DNA from: UBA995 sp035477115 | GTDB taxonomy: Bacteria; Bacillota; Sulfobacillia; UBA995 | Direction: 5' to 3' | Assembly: GCA_035477115.1 (NCBI GenBank) | Contig: DATIKW010000039.1 | Coordinates: forward strand, 81,522 to 145,521 | DNA: 64,000 nt | Shown: piece after piece, positions 57,559-64,000 of the stretch | How positions within the stretch are numbered: position 1 is the stretch's first letter | Layout of the letters: the number at the start of each line of letters is the position of its first letter | Position numbers and translations under genes: made by a program | The notes under the pieces: generated by a model | What the model saw: the letters and a program-made list of their open reading frames with translations, nothing else | Databases searched by the model: none | What the model was told of the DNA's origin: nothing

Positions 57559-58677
57559 TCAGTTGTCAGAAACTCCCTGCCTGTCATCAGTGCTATTCCC
57601 TGCCACGGTCAACGTCTTGGGGTAGCGGTGCAGCACCTCGCAGCCCCCGGAGGTGATCGCGACCGTATCCTCGATGCGCACCCCTCCCCGGCCGGGGAGG
57701 TAGATGCCCGGCTCGACGGTAATCACCATCCCCGCTATGAGAGGCCGATCGACATCGGGACCGACCACCGGGGGTCCGCCCACCCCGTGTCCCACGGGAT
57801 GGTTGAAGTGTTCACCGTAGCCCGCCGCATCGATCACCCGGCGGGCGGCCCGGTCCACTTCCGAACACGGTACCCCTTCGCGCAAGACCTCCAACGCGGC
57901 CTGCTGGGCCCCAAGCACCACCGCGTAGACCTCCCGGATGGCCGGGCCGGGCGGTTGCACGAAGACCGTCCGGGTGGCGTCCGAGGGAACGCCGCCGAAA
58001 ATGGGGCCCATGTCGATCACCAGGGGTTCTCCCGGTCCCACCCGACGAGCGGTGCCCAGCCCGTGGGGCAAGGCGGAACGCGGTCCGGAAGCCACGATGC
58101 TGGGAAACCAGAAGCCCTCGGCCCCGGCCAGCCGGCAGGCGTACTCCAGCCGGGCGGTGATCTCGAGTTCGGTCATCCCAACTGTGAGCTTCGGGACGAC
58201 CTCCTCGAGGGCCCGATCGTAGATGCCGGCCGCCTGGCGGATGGACTCGATCTCCCCGGGCTCCTTCACCGCGCGTAGTTCCGCCAGCAGCTCTCCCCTG
58301 GAAACCAGTTCGGTACCGGGACTGACCAACCGTCCCAGGCATTCCCAGTTGCTGAAGCTGAGCGCCCCGGGGTCAAAGCCCACCCGCCCCGAGCCCCTCA
58401 ACGCCTCTGCCGCCGCCTGCTCGGCGCCGGAGGTCCCCTGCCCCAGAACGACTCCTACCCCCTGAGCCTCCTCTTGGGCCTCCTGGTACTCGGTGGGACG
58501 TACGACGAGGACCGCCCTCTCCCCGGTAACCACCAGGTAACCGTGATGTCCCCAGGCGAAACCCGTCAGGTAGCGGACGGGGTCCGCCCCGGTCACCAGG
58601 AAGCCGTCCAGTCCCGCCTCCTCGATGGCCGAGCGTAGCCGGGAAAGCCTGCCCGCCAGGGTCTCCTCCCGCTTCAC
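57559..58677 (-). CDS. M24 family aminopeptidase (Xaa-Pro dipeptidase-like)
   Basis: 372 residues. An N-terminal creatinase-like domain (residues 1-130) and a pita-bread catalytic domain with metal ligands VIDMGPIFGGVPSDATRT (two Asp), HPVGHGVGG (His), TVEPGIYLPG (Glu) and VRIEDTV (Glu). Likely cleaves Xaa-Pro peptides inside the cell. The GTG start at 58677 overlaps the stop of the M42 gene (GTGA). Confidence 0.92.
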   Translation of the reverse strand: MKREETLAGRLSRLRSAIEEAGLDGFLVTGADPVRYLTGFAWGHHGYLVVTGERAVLVVRPTEYQEAQEEAQGVGVVLGQGTSGAEQAAAEALRGSGRVGFDPGALSFSNWECLGRLVSPGTELVSRGELLAELRAVKEPGEIESIRQAAGIYDRALEEVVPKLTVGMTELEITARLEYACRLAGAEGFWFPSIVASGPRSALPHGLGTARRVGPGEPLVIDMGPIFGGVPSDATRTVFVQPPGPAIREVYAVVLGAQQAALEVLREGVPCSEVDRAARRVIDAAGYGEHFNHPVGHGVGGPPVVGPDVDRPLIAGMVITVEPGIYLPGRGGVRIEDTVAITSGGCEVLHRYPKTLTVAGNSTDDRQGVSDN

Positions 58678-59714
58678 CTCAGCATCTCCCCTACCGCCGC
58701 AGGAGTGAGTTCTTCCAGCACCGCCAGCACCAGATCCCTTGCCGCCTCCACATCCCCGAGGTCACAGACGGCCTGGGGGGTGTGGGCATAGCGTGTGGGG
58801 ATGGAGATCACCGCGGTCAAGACCCCCTTGCCGGTGATATGCACTGCCGCGGCGTCAGTGGACCCCCGTTCCAGGATGTCGGGTTGCCAGGCGATTCCGC
58901 GGCGGCCCGCGACCTCTTTCAAGAACCGGGTAACCCCGGGCGGAGCGACGAACCCTGCCATAGTCTGGGGAATTGTGTCAAGCAGCTTGATGGTCGGGCC
59001 CTGACCGAGCTTCACCTCGTAGTCCAGCCCCTTGGGGGTATCGCCCGCGGGGGTGATGTCTATCACCACGGCGAAGTCGGGCTGCCACGCCTGGGCTGCA
59101 ACCTGGGCACCCCGCACCCCCACCTCCTCCTGGGAGGTGAAGGCGGCCAGCACCTCGTGCTCCGGCTCTCCCGCAAACACCCGTTCCAGGCACTGGATCA
59201 ACACGGCACAGCCCACCCGGTCGTCCAACGCCTTGGCCACCACTTGCCGGCCCCGGGAGGCCAGGGCGGTGGCGAAGGCTGCGGTGTCTCCGTGGCCCAC
59301 CAGGTCGAGGGCCTCCTTGCGGCTCGAGGCCCCGACATCCAGGAAGAGGTGGGACAGCCTGAGTTCTTTCATGTCATCCAGGCTTTCGGTGCCGATTACC
59401 CCGGTGACTCCGGAGGCGAACCGGACCCGCTGGCCCAGCAGCACCTGCGGCAAGATCGAACCCAGGCAACTGAAACGCACGAATCCCGCGTCATCGAACT
59501 TACGGGCCATGATCCCGATCTCGTCCATGTGCGCGGCCAGCAGTACCCGGAGACCCGACCGGCCCGCGGGGCCAAAGGCAAGGAGATTCCCCAGCGGGTC
59601 GGTGGAGACCCGCGCCGCCAGCGGTTCGGCTTTCCCCCGAAGCAGTGAGCGAACCGGACCCTCGTGCCCCGACACGCCCACCGCCTCGGTGAGTTCTTTC
59701 AGGAGATCGAGCAG
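58674..59714 (-). CDS. M42 family metallo-aminopeptidase (copy 4), probable CUG start
   Basis: 346 residues if started at a CTG at 59714; 335 from a GTG at 59681. The CTG reading gives LLDLLKELTEAVGVSGHE, which aligns with the start of M42 copy 1 (MLDLIDRLTRAHGPSGRE), and AAAGGAGG lies 7 bases upstream, so CUG is the better start. Motifs: AAHMDEIGI, KALDDRVGC, QEEVGVRG, IDITPAGDTP, RYAHTPQA. Followed directly by the M24 peptidase and the Dpp transporter genes. Confidence 0.9.
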   Translation of the reverse strand: MLDLLKELTEAVGVSGHEGPVRSLLRGKAEPLAARVSTDPLGNLLAFGPAGRSGLRVLLAAHMDEIGIMARKFDDAGFVRFSCLGSILPQVLLGQRVRFASGVTGVIGTESLDDMKELRLSHLFLDVGASSRKEALDLVGHGDTAAFATALASRGRQVVAKALDDRVGCAVLIQCLERVFAGEPEHEVLAAFTSQEEVGVRGAQVAAQAWQPDFAVVIDITPAGDTPKGLDYEVKLGQGPTIKLLDTIPQTMAGFVAPPGVTRFLKEVAGRRGIAWQPDILERGSTDAAAVHITGKGVLTAVISIPTRYAHTPQAVCDLGDVEAARDLVLAVLEELTPAAVGEMLR

Positions 59715-59812
59715 ATCACTTCCTCCTTTCCCTGGTGGAAACGCCCTGCTGGGAACAATGCGCGCATCCCCGGCGGGAGAATTGGAGCGTCAGTTTCTAC
59801 GCAACCGTCGAA

Positions 59813-59823
59813 GTTCCTGCCGG
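59813..59823 (-). promoter_or_regulatory. CGGCAGGAA motif upstream of M42 copy 4
   Basis: Minus-strand TTTTTTGTCCGGCAGGAACT about 100 bases before the start; TAGAAA follows 14 bases after GGCAGGAA, as at the pilM copy (TAGAAC). Member of the recurring motif set. Confidence 0.5.
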
Positions 59824-59886
59824 ACAAAAAAGGAACAATTCGCGTCAGACAGCACTTTCGAAACGATACCCTCAATGACTCTGGGG

Positions 59887-61152
59887 TTACCGTCCGAAGA
59901 ACGTGGATTCGAGCGATTGCCGCAGTTTCGCCAGGTCCGGCTCCACGGGTTCTGGGACCGGCGGCACCAGGTCAGAGACCGCCCCCATCTGCTTCAGCCC
60001 GGAACCGGTGGCAACCACCACCACCGTCTCGCCTCCGGCGAAGACGCCCTGGCTGACCAGCCGGCAGAATCCCGCGACAGCCGCGGCCGAGGAAGGTTCC
60101 ACGAACAGCCCCTCGGCCCGGGCGAGTTCGCGTTCAGCCTGGAGGATGGCTTGGTCGCTCACCGCTTCGGCGGTGCCTCCGGTCTCGCGAATGGCCCTGA
60201 GCCCCAGGCGCGAATGGAGGGTCACCTTCTGGGAGATGCCCCAGGCCAGGGTGTTCTGGACGTCGGGGGAGGCCTCGTCCTTGCCCTCCTTGAAGGCGCG
60301 CACGAAGGACGGGGAGCCTTCCGGCTGAATCCCCGCCAACCGGGGCAGCCGGTCGGTCAGCCCGGCCTCCCGGAGTTCCCTGAAGCCGCGCCAGATGCCC
60401 ACCAGGTTGCAGCCGAAGCCCACCGGCAGGACCACCCAGTCCGGCACCGACCTCCCGAGTTGAAGCCAGAGTTCGTAGGCAATCGTCTTGGCGCCCTCCG
60501 GCCCGAAGGGATTGAGGGGGGAATTGGCGTTGTACCATCCGAACTCGCTGACGGCGCGCTCCAGGAGTCCCAGCCGGTCGCCGCCGGTACCCCTCACCCG
60601 TACCACCTGGCCCCCGTACATCGCTATCTGGGCGACTTTAGCCGGATCGACGGGCGGGGGGACGATCACGCACGTCTTCATGCCAGCAGCGGCGGCATAC
60701 GCGGCCACCGCCGCCCCCATGTTGCCCGAGGAGACCACGCCCAGGACCTCGGACCCCGCCGCCCGGGCCAGGCTCACCAGTACTGCAGCCAGACGGTCTT
60801 TGTAAGACGCGGTGGGGTTCAGGAATTCGGCCTTCACCAGGACGCCGCCCCGAAAGCCAGCCGCCCGAGCCAGACGGTCAGCCGGCACCAGGGGGGTATT
60901 GCCCTCACCCAGGCTTATCTGGTGCCTCGGGTGAATCTGAGGCAGCAGACCCTCCCAGTGCCAGATGCCGTGGGTCAAGGGCCGGGCTGCGACCCGGGGG
61001 AGGACCTCGCGGACCACCGCCGGGTCAACCCTGACCTCCAGCACCCCAGGGTAGTTCACGTCGCGATGACAGCTGGGGCAAGTGAAGCGGTCGGGGGCCG
61101 GCGGGTAGCTCCGGCCGCAGCGGACGCAGATGAGTTCGAGGATGTTCCTCAC
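59887..61152 (-). CDS. Threonine synthase-like PLP enzyme
   Basis: 421 residues from a GTG at 61152 (GGAGGAG upstream). N-terminal zinc-ribbon-like CVRCG..CPSC, then SLGEGNTPLVPADRL, the PLP lysine in NPTASYKDRLA, VSSGNMGAAVAAYAAAAGMK, PVGFGCNLVGIWRGF and VEPSSAAAVAG. Matches the archaeal-type threonine synthase (O-phosphohomoserine to threonine). No homoserine kinase or dehydrogenase is nearby, so a catabolic lyase role on an amino acid cannot be excluded, especially beside a peptide-use operon. Confidence 0.85.
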   Translation of the reverse strand: MRNILELICVRCGRSYPPAPDRFTCPSCHRDVNYPGVLEVRVDPAVVREVLPRVAARPLTHGIWHWEGLLPQIHPRHQISLGEGNTPLVPADRLARAAGFRGGVLVKAEFLNPTASYKDRLAAVLVSLARAAGSEVLGVVSSGNMGAAVAAYAAAAGMKTCVIVPPPVDPAKVAQIAMYGGQVVRVRGTGGDRLGLLERAVSEFGWYNANSPLNPFGPEGAKTIAYELWLQLGRSVPDWVVLPVGFGCNLVGIWRGFRELREAGLTDRLPRLAGIQPEGSPSFVRAFKEGKDEASPDVQNTLAWGISQKVTLHSRLGLRAIRETGGTAEAVSDQAILQAERELARAEGLFVEPSSAAAVAGFCRLVSQGVFAGGETVVVVATGSGLKQMGAVSDLVPPVPEPVEPDLAKLRQSLESTFFGR

Positions 61153-61322
61153 CAGATCTCCTCCATCCCTTCCCCGGACACCTTCAGGACCGATACGACT
61201 CAGCCTCGCATGCCGGCAGCGCCTTGACAACATTCTACCAGAGACTTCAGCTATGCAGGAAGCCGGCGGGGCCGAGGAGGTCAACCGCCGCAGCGCGGCA
61301 AACTCCAGTGGAGGTGAACTCC

Positions 61323-61985
61323 ATGCAAACGACGGCAGTGAGCTTCCCCCACATCGGCACCGACGAGTCGGGAAAGGGCGATTACTTCGGCCCGCTCGTG
61401 GCCGCGGCGGTACTGGTCGATGATGCCGCGGCCGCGGGACTCACCGCGGAAGGCCTGCGCGACTCCAAACAGCTCAGCGACGGGAGAGTCCGCAAGCTGG
61501 CCGGGAGGGTGCGGGACTGTTGTCCCGTATCGGTGGTGGCTATCGGGCCGGAGAAGTACAACGACCTGTACGGCCGCATGCGTAATCTCAACCGCATGCT
61601 GGCCTGGGCGCACGCGCGGGCGATCGAGAACGTGCTTGCCCAGGTGGACTGCTCCCTGGTCGTAACCGACCAGTTCGGCGACGAGGCGTTCGTGCGTTCG
61701 GCTTTGATGGAGCGCGGCAGGAAGGTGGATCTGGTGCAGTATCCCGGGGCGGAGACGGATGCTGCGGTGGCCGCCGCTTCAGTGGTCGCCCGCGATGAGT
61801 TCATCCGGAGGTTGGCGGCGCTGGCGGAAGAGATCGGGCTGCCCCTGCCCAAGGGAGCCGGCCCGCCCGTGGAAGAGGCAGCGCTAGCGGTAGTGAGGAC
61901 TCACGGGCCGGAGGCGCTGCGCCGGGTGGCCAAGCTGCATTTCCGCACCACCGAGCGGATCCTGGCGCGAGCGGGACGGGCCTAG
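61323..61985 (+). CDS. rnhC: Ribonuclease HIII, short form
   Basis: 220 residues from the ATG at 61323 (GGAGGTGAAC upstream). The RNase HIII signature IGTDESGKGDYFGPLVVAA-like region (GTDESGKGDYFGPLVAAAV), RDSKQLSDGRVRKLA, VVTDQFGDEAFV and AAASVVARDEFIRRL carry the acidic active-site residues. It cleaves RNA in RNA-DNA hybrids. Usual RNase HIII has an extra N-terminal TBP-like substrate domain of about 80 residues, absent here; the coding frame upstream holds no such domain. Confidence 0.9.
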   Translation: MQTTAVSFPHIGTDESGKGDYFGPLVAAAVLVDDAAAAGLTAEGLRDSKQLSDGRVRKLAGRVRDCCPVSVVAIGPEKYNDLYGRMRNLNRMLAWAHARAIENVLAQVDCSLVVTDQFGDEAFVRSALMERGRKVDLVQYPGAETDAAVAAASVVARDEFIRRLAALAEEIGLPLPKGAGPPVEEAALAVVRTHGPEALRRVAKLHFRTTERILARAGRA

Positions 61986-62050
61986 GAGGTCGCGGTCCAC
62001 CGTTGCCTGGCAGCAAAGCGGGCCGGACGGGACGATGTGGCTCGCCGGAC

Positions 62051-62770
62051 TCAGTCCACCCAGCACAGTATCCGCCCGCAGCTTTCGCACTTCACGGGCA
62101 GTCCCTGGCGCGCCTTACTGAGCAGCATCGGCGGCACCGTCACCCGGCAGCCGCCGCAGATGCCCTTGCCCAGCGCCACGACCCCGACTCCCCCGCGGCG
62201 GACGCGGACCCGCTCGTACTCCGCCAGCAGCCCGGGTTCGATGGCCGCGGCCAGCGCCTGACGCCGGGCCGGCAGTGATGACAGGACGGCGTCGACCTCG
62301 GCTTTGCGGGCGCCGTGCGCGCCCTCCCGATCGTTCAGCGCCGACCGGGCGGCCGCCGCTTCCCTTTCCTCTACTCCCATGGCCGGCTTCAACGCCTCGA
62401 GTTCCTCCATTGCGGCCAGGGCGCCATCGTCCAGGGAAGATAGCTCCTGCTTGAGTTGCTCGGACTTCCTGCGCATCTGCTCGAGTTCTTTGGGGTTGGC
62501 GACCTGGCCGCCATAAAGCCGACGCTCGAGTTCGGCGGACTTCCGTTTGAGTTCGGCGGCCTCTTTTTCGGCCCAGGCGACCTCGCGGCTCAGGCGGGCC
62601 TGGCGGTCACGCAAGGCCGCGAGTGACTCCTCGCGCAACCTGACGCTTGCCCTCGCCTCCACGAGATCGCGAGCCTCTTCCAACTCGAGCCGCTCCGCTT
62701 CTCGGGCCGCCAGCTCGGAATCCAGCGCCTGCAACTCGAGCAGTCGCCGCAGATCATCGTGCTCCGGCAA
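62051..62770 (-). CDS. Coiled-coil protein with C4 zinc ribbon (CT398/DUF164-like)
   Basis: 239 residues from a TTG at 62770 (GGAGGTG 6 bases upstream). A long antiparallel coiled coil (residues about 5-170, with VANPKELEQMRRKSEQLKQELSSL at the turn region) and a C-terminal zinc ribbon, ICGGCRVTVPP...VKCESCGRILCWVD. Proteins of this family are widespread; proposed roles include links to secretion or nucleic acids, none certain. Directly follows the Nif3-like gene, the order common in Bacillota. Confidence 0.85.
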   Translation of the reverse strand: MPEHDDLRRLLELQALDSELAAREAERLELEEARDLVEARASVRLREESLAALRDRQARLSREVAWAEKEAAELKRKSAELERRLYGGQVANPKELEQMRRKSEQLKQELSSLDDGALAAMEELEALKPAMGVEEREAAAARSALNDREGAHGARKAEVDAVLSSLPARRQALAAAIEPGLLAEYERVRVRRGGVGVVALGKGICGGCRVTVPPMLLSKARQGLPVKCESCGRILCWVD

Positions 62771-62774
62771 CGCT

Positions 62775-63878
62775 TCACCTCCCCGCCACCCACCAGAGTT
62801 TCGGCGGGGAGACGGTTTCGACCTGCACTCGGCCACCGAGGGCCGCCTGGAGCCAGGTCGCGAGGCGGGGGGCGAACCCCGCTTCCGTGGCCTCGAGACC
62901 GGGGTCCACGACGGCCATCCCCCGGGCCGCGGCGGCCCGAGCGATGCCGTCGGAGATGTCTCCGGTCACCAGCAGATCCGCCCCGGCCGCGACCGCATCG
63001 TCCCAGTACGCGCCGCCCGCGCCGGGCACCACGGCCACCTGGGATACCCGAGACTGCGGGCCCGCAACGCGGACGGCCGTCCCCAGGCGGCGCCCGAGCG
63101 CTTCCGCCGCCTGCTCGAGCGGACCCGGTTCGCGCAGCCGTCCAACGCGGCCGGGATGATGGCCGGTTGCACCCGGGTGAACCAGCGGGTACAGGTCGTA
63201 GGCCACTTCCTCGTAGGGGTGGACCTCGAGGAGCGCCTCCACCACCCGCTTCGCCCGGTCCGCGGGGACGACCGTTTCCAGCCGCAATTCTTCCGCCCGT
63301 TCGAGGTCCCCCACCTTGCCGGCAAAGGGGCTGGCCCCCTCCTGGGGCAGGAAAGTCCCGGTGCCCGCCACCTGGAAGGTGCAGTGGCTGTAATGTCCGA
63401 TGTGGCCTGCCCCCGCCCCGGCGATGGCTTCCCGGATCCGATCCTCATGGCCTTCAGGCACGAAGACTACCAGCTTCAGGTACCGCCGGGGGGAGGCCGG
63501 GCCGAAGGACCGAGTTTCCTCCAGCCCCAGCGTCTCCGCCAGCCAGTCCGCCAACCCGCCGGTAACCCCCGCATACTCCGGCGGCACCAGGTACAGGGCT
63601 ATCCCCCGCCGGAGGAGCGAGGCCAGCATCCTCCGGCCAGGGCTGCCGGCTTGCCCGCAAGCGGCAGGATGCGGCCAACTTGGCGGCGCCCGATAGGCCG
63701 CCAGCAGGGACCCGTCCTCCGTCTGCTCTATCGTCCCCTCATCGACCTCGTGGACCACGACCACCCGGTCGATTTCGTCTCCGGGCTCCCCCACCACCAG
63801 GCCGGCCCCGTCCCCGGGGATGGCGGCCGACCCTTCAACGAGCCGATCCAGGTGAGCAGCGATTTCTCCAGCCTTCAT
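62775..63878 (-). CDS. Nif3/YqfO-like protein lacking the metal ligands
   Basis: 367 residues, collinear with YqfO: an N-terminal Nif3 half, a PII/CutA-like insert (YLKLVVFVPEGHEDRIREAI, then GHIGHYSHCTFQVAGTGTFLP and HPYEEVAYDLYPL), and a C-terminal Nif3 half (VSQVAVVPGAGGAYWDDAVAAGADLLVTGD). The dinuclear metal ligands are missing: no HHP motif in the first half, TGDISDGI in place of TGDxxxHD, and VVDPGLEATE in place of DxGHxxSE. It is thus probably not a metal enzyme. ATG at 63878; the ribosome site AGGAGG lies 9 bases upstream. Confidence 0.85.
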   Translation of the reverse strand: MKAGEIAAHLDRLVEGSAAIPGDGAGLVVGEPGDEIDRVVVVHEVDEGTIEQTEDGSLLAAYRAPPSWPHPAACGQAGSPGRRMLASLLRRGIALYLVPPEYAGVTGGLADWLAETLGLEETRSFGPASPRRYLKLVVFVPEGHEDRIREAIAGAGAGHIGHYSHCTFQVAGTGTFLPQEGASPFAGKVGDLERAEELRLETVVPADRAKRVVEALLEVHPYEEVAYDLYPLVHPGATGHHPGRVGRLREPGPLEQAAEALGRRLGTAVRVAGPQSRVSQVAVVPGAGGAYWDDAVAAGADLLVTGDISDGIARAAAARGMAVVDPGLEATEAGFAPRLATWLQAALGGRVQVETVSPPKLWWVAGR

Positions 63879-64000
63879 CGCCGGTCAACCTCCTGTATAG
63901 CGCCTCGAGGATCCGGATTTCGCCCGCCGCCGTCAGCGAGGTCGCCCTGCCTTGCTCGTCGCCAGCGCTAGCCGCCATGGCGGCTAGCCGCCGCCGGCGG
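63835..64000 (-). CDS. Possible 3' end of the gene upstream of nif3
   Basis: An open frame enters from the right edge and ends in TGA at 63837-63835, inside the first codons of the Nif3-like gene. It encodes DEQGRATSLTAAGEIRILEA-like sequence. In Bacillota the gene before nif3/yqfO is usually the tRNA methyltransferase trmK, but this fragment is too short and too plain to confirm that. Confidence 0.3.
   Translation of the reverse strand, partial: RRRRLAAMAASAGDEQGRATSLTAAGEIRILEALYRRLTGDEGWRNRCSPGSAR
63967..63988. repeat. Perfect 22-bp palindrome at the window edge
   Basis: GCTAGCCGCC followed by AT and GGCGGCTAGC; each half is the exact reverse complement of the other. It lies before or within the partial frame upstream of the Nif3-like gene. 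Purpose unknown. Confidence 0.85.

Noticed and set aside
59032..61227. Open frame of about 730 codons on the plus strand
   Set aside because: Antisense to the M42 and threonine-synthase-like genes and spans their intergenic region; no recognisable domain.
61224..61260. TTGACA upstream of rnhC
   Set aside because: The nearest -10-like TATGCA is 22 bases away, too far for a normal promoter.
1..64000. tRNA genes, CRISPR arrays, transposases or phage genes
   Set aside because: No T-loop consensus, regularly spaced repeats, transposase or phage structural motifs were seen. The phiEco32-type ligase name comes from a phage but the gene sits among cellular genes.

Overview
The window is GC-rich DNA, densely coded on both strands, from what looks like an anaerobic, probably spore-forming and probably thermophilic member of the Bacillota (Firmicutes). 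This rests on gene families seen here: a type IV pilus cluster with no secretin or pilotin genes (as in single-membrane bacteria), RNase HIII, a YqeZ/FloA (NfeD-flotillin) operon, YheC/YheD-type ATP-grasp proteins, a PdaB-like deacetylase, a secondary alcohol dehydrogenase very like that of Thermoanaerobacter, indolepyruvate:ferredoxin oxidoreductase, and CooC-type ATPases beside an HdrA-like start. No tRNA, rRNA, CRISPR array, insertion sequence or prophage was seen. No stretch longer than about 300 bases lacks a gene.

Layout. 1-2.4 kb (minus): start of an HdrA-like flavoprotein, two CooC/AcsF-type nickel-insertion ATPases and a DUF3786 protein, probably the edge of a Wood-Ljungdahl (CODH/ACS) locus to the left. 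2.4-6 kb: a large secreted alpha/beta-hydrolase-like protein lacking the catalytic serine, and a lipoprotein. 6-19.5 kb (minus): pilB, pilT, pilC, a major pilin with a clear promoter, a terminator, then pilM (with a unique membrane-anchored N-terminal half), pilN, pilO, an O-antigen-ligase/TPR protein, a terminator, two PilX-like and two further pseudopilins. 19.6-23.2 kb: three M42 aminopeptidases and a single-domain response regulator. 23.3-28.4 kb: a threonine dehydratase and a pstSCAB-B operon whose two ATPases carry complementary motif losses. 28.5-31.3 kb (plus): NfeD, FloA and an unknown membrane protein. 31.4-37.3 kb: DUF1846 protein, XRE/TPR regulator, polysaccharide deacetylase, GPH/MFS transporter and nitroreductase.

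37.4-41.5 kb (plus): two ATP-grasp ligases of the YheC/YheD type and a phiEco32-type COOH-NH2 ligase in one tight operon, the best candidate here for an uncharacterised peptide-ligase system. 41.5-45.4 kb (minus): a secreted protein of four tandem AspA/AstE (M14-like) domains, of which only the first keeps its zinc site, and a single-domain paralogue. 45.5-49.4 kb: class II aldolase, iorA, iorB and a YczE-like membrane protein. 49.5-53.2 kb: a KBL/BioF enzyme that appears to start at AUU, an apbE remnant, secondary alcohol dehydrogenase, RNase P RNA with its promoter, and a DUF6504 protein. 53.3-61.2 kb: creatininase family protein, then a minus-strand peptide-use cluster (threonine-synthase-like enzyme, M42 peptidase, M24 peptidase, oligopeptide ABC transporter). 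61.3-64 kb: RNase HIII, zinc-ribbon coiled-coil protein and a Nif3-like protein without its metal ligands.

Two dispersed sequence signals cut across the window. A palindrome of about 29 bases (ends GTAGGGG/CCCCTAC) occurs five times and supplies the stop codon of three genes. A short motif, CGGCAGGA, lies 30-110 bases upstream of at least seven start codons and always points toward the gene.

Taken together the genes suggest an organism that ferments peptides and amino acids (four M42 and one M24 peptidases, Dpp transporter, IOR, amino-acid lyases) with acetyl-CoA-pathway capacity and type IV pili.
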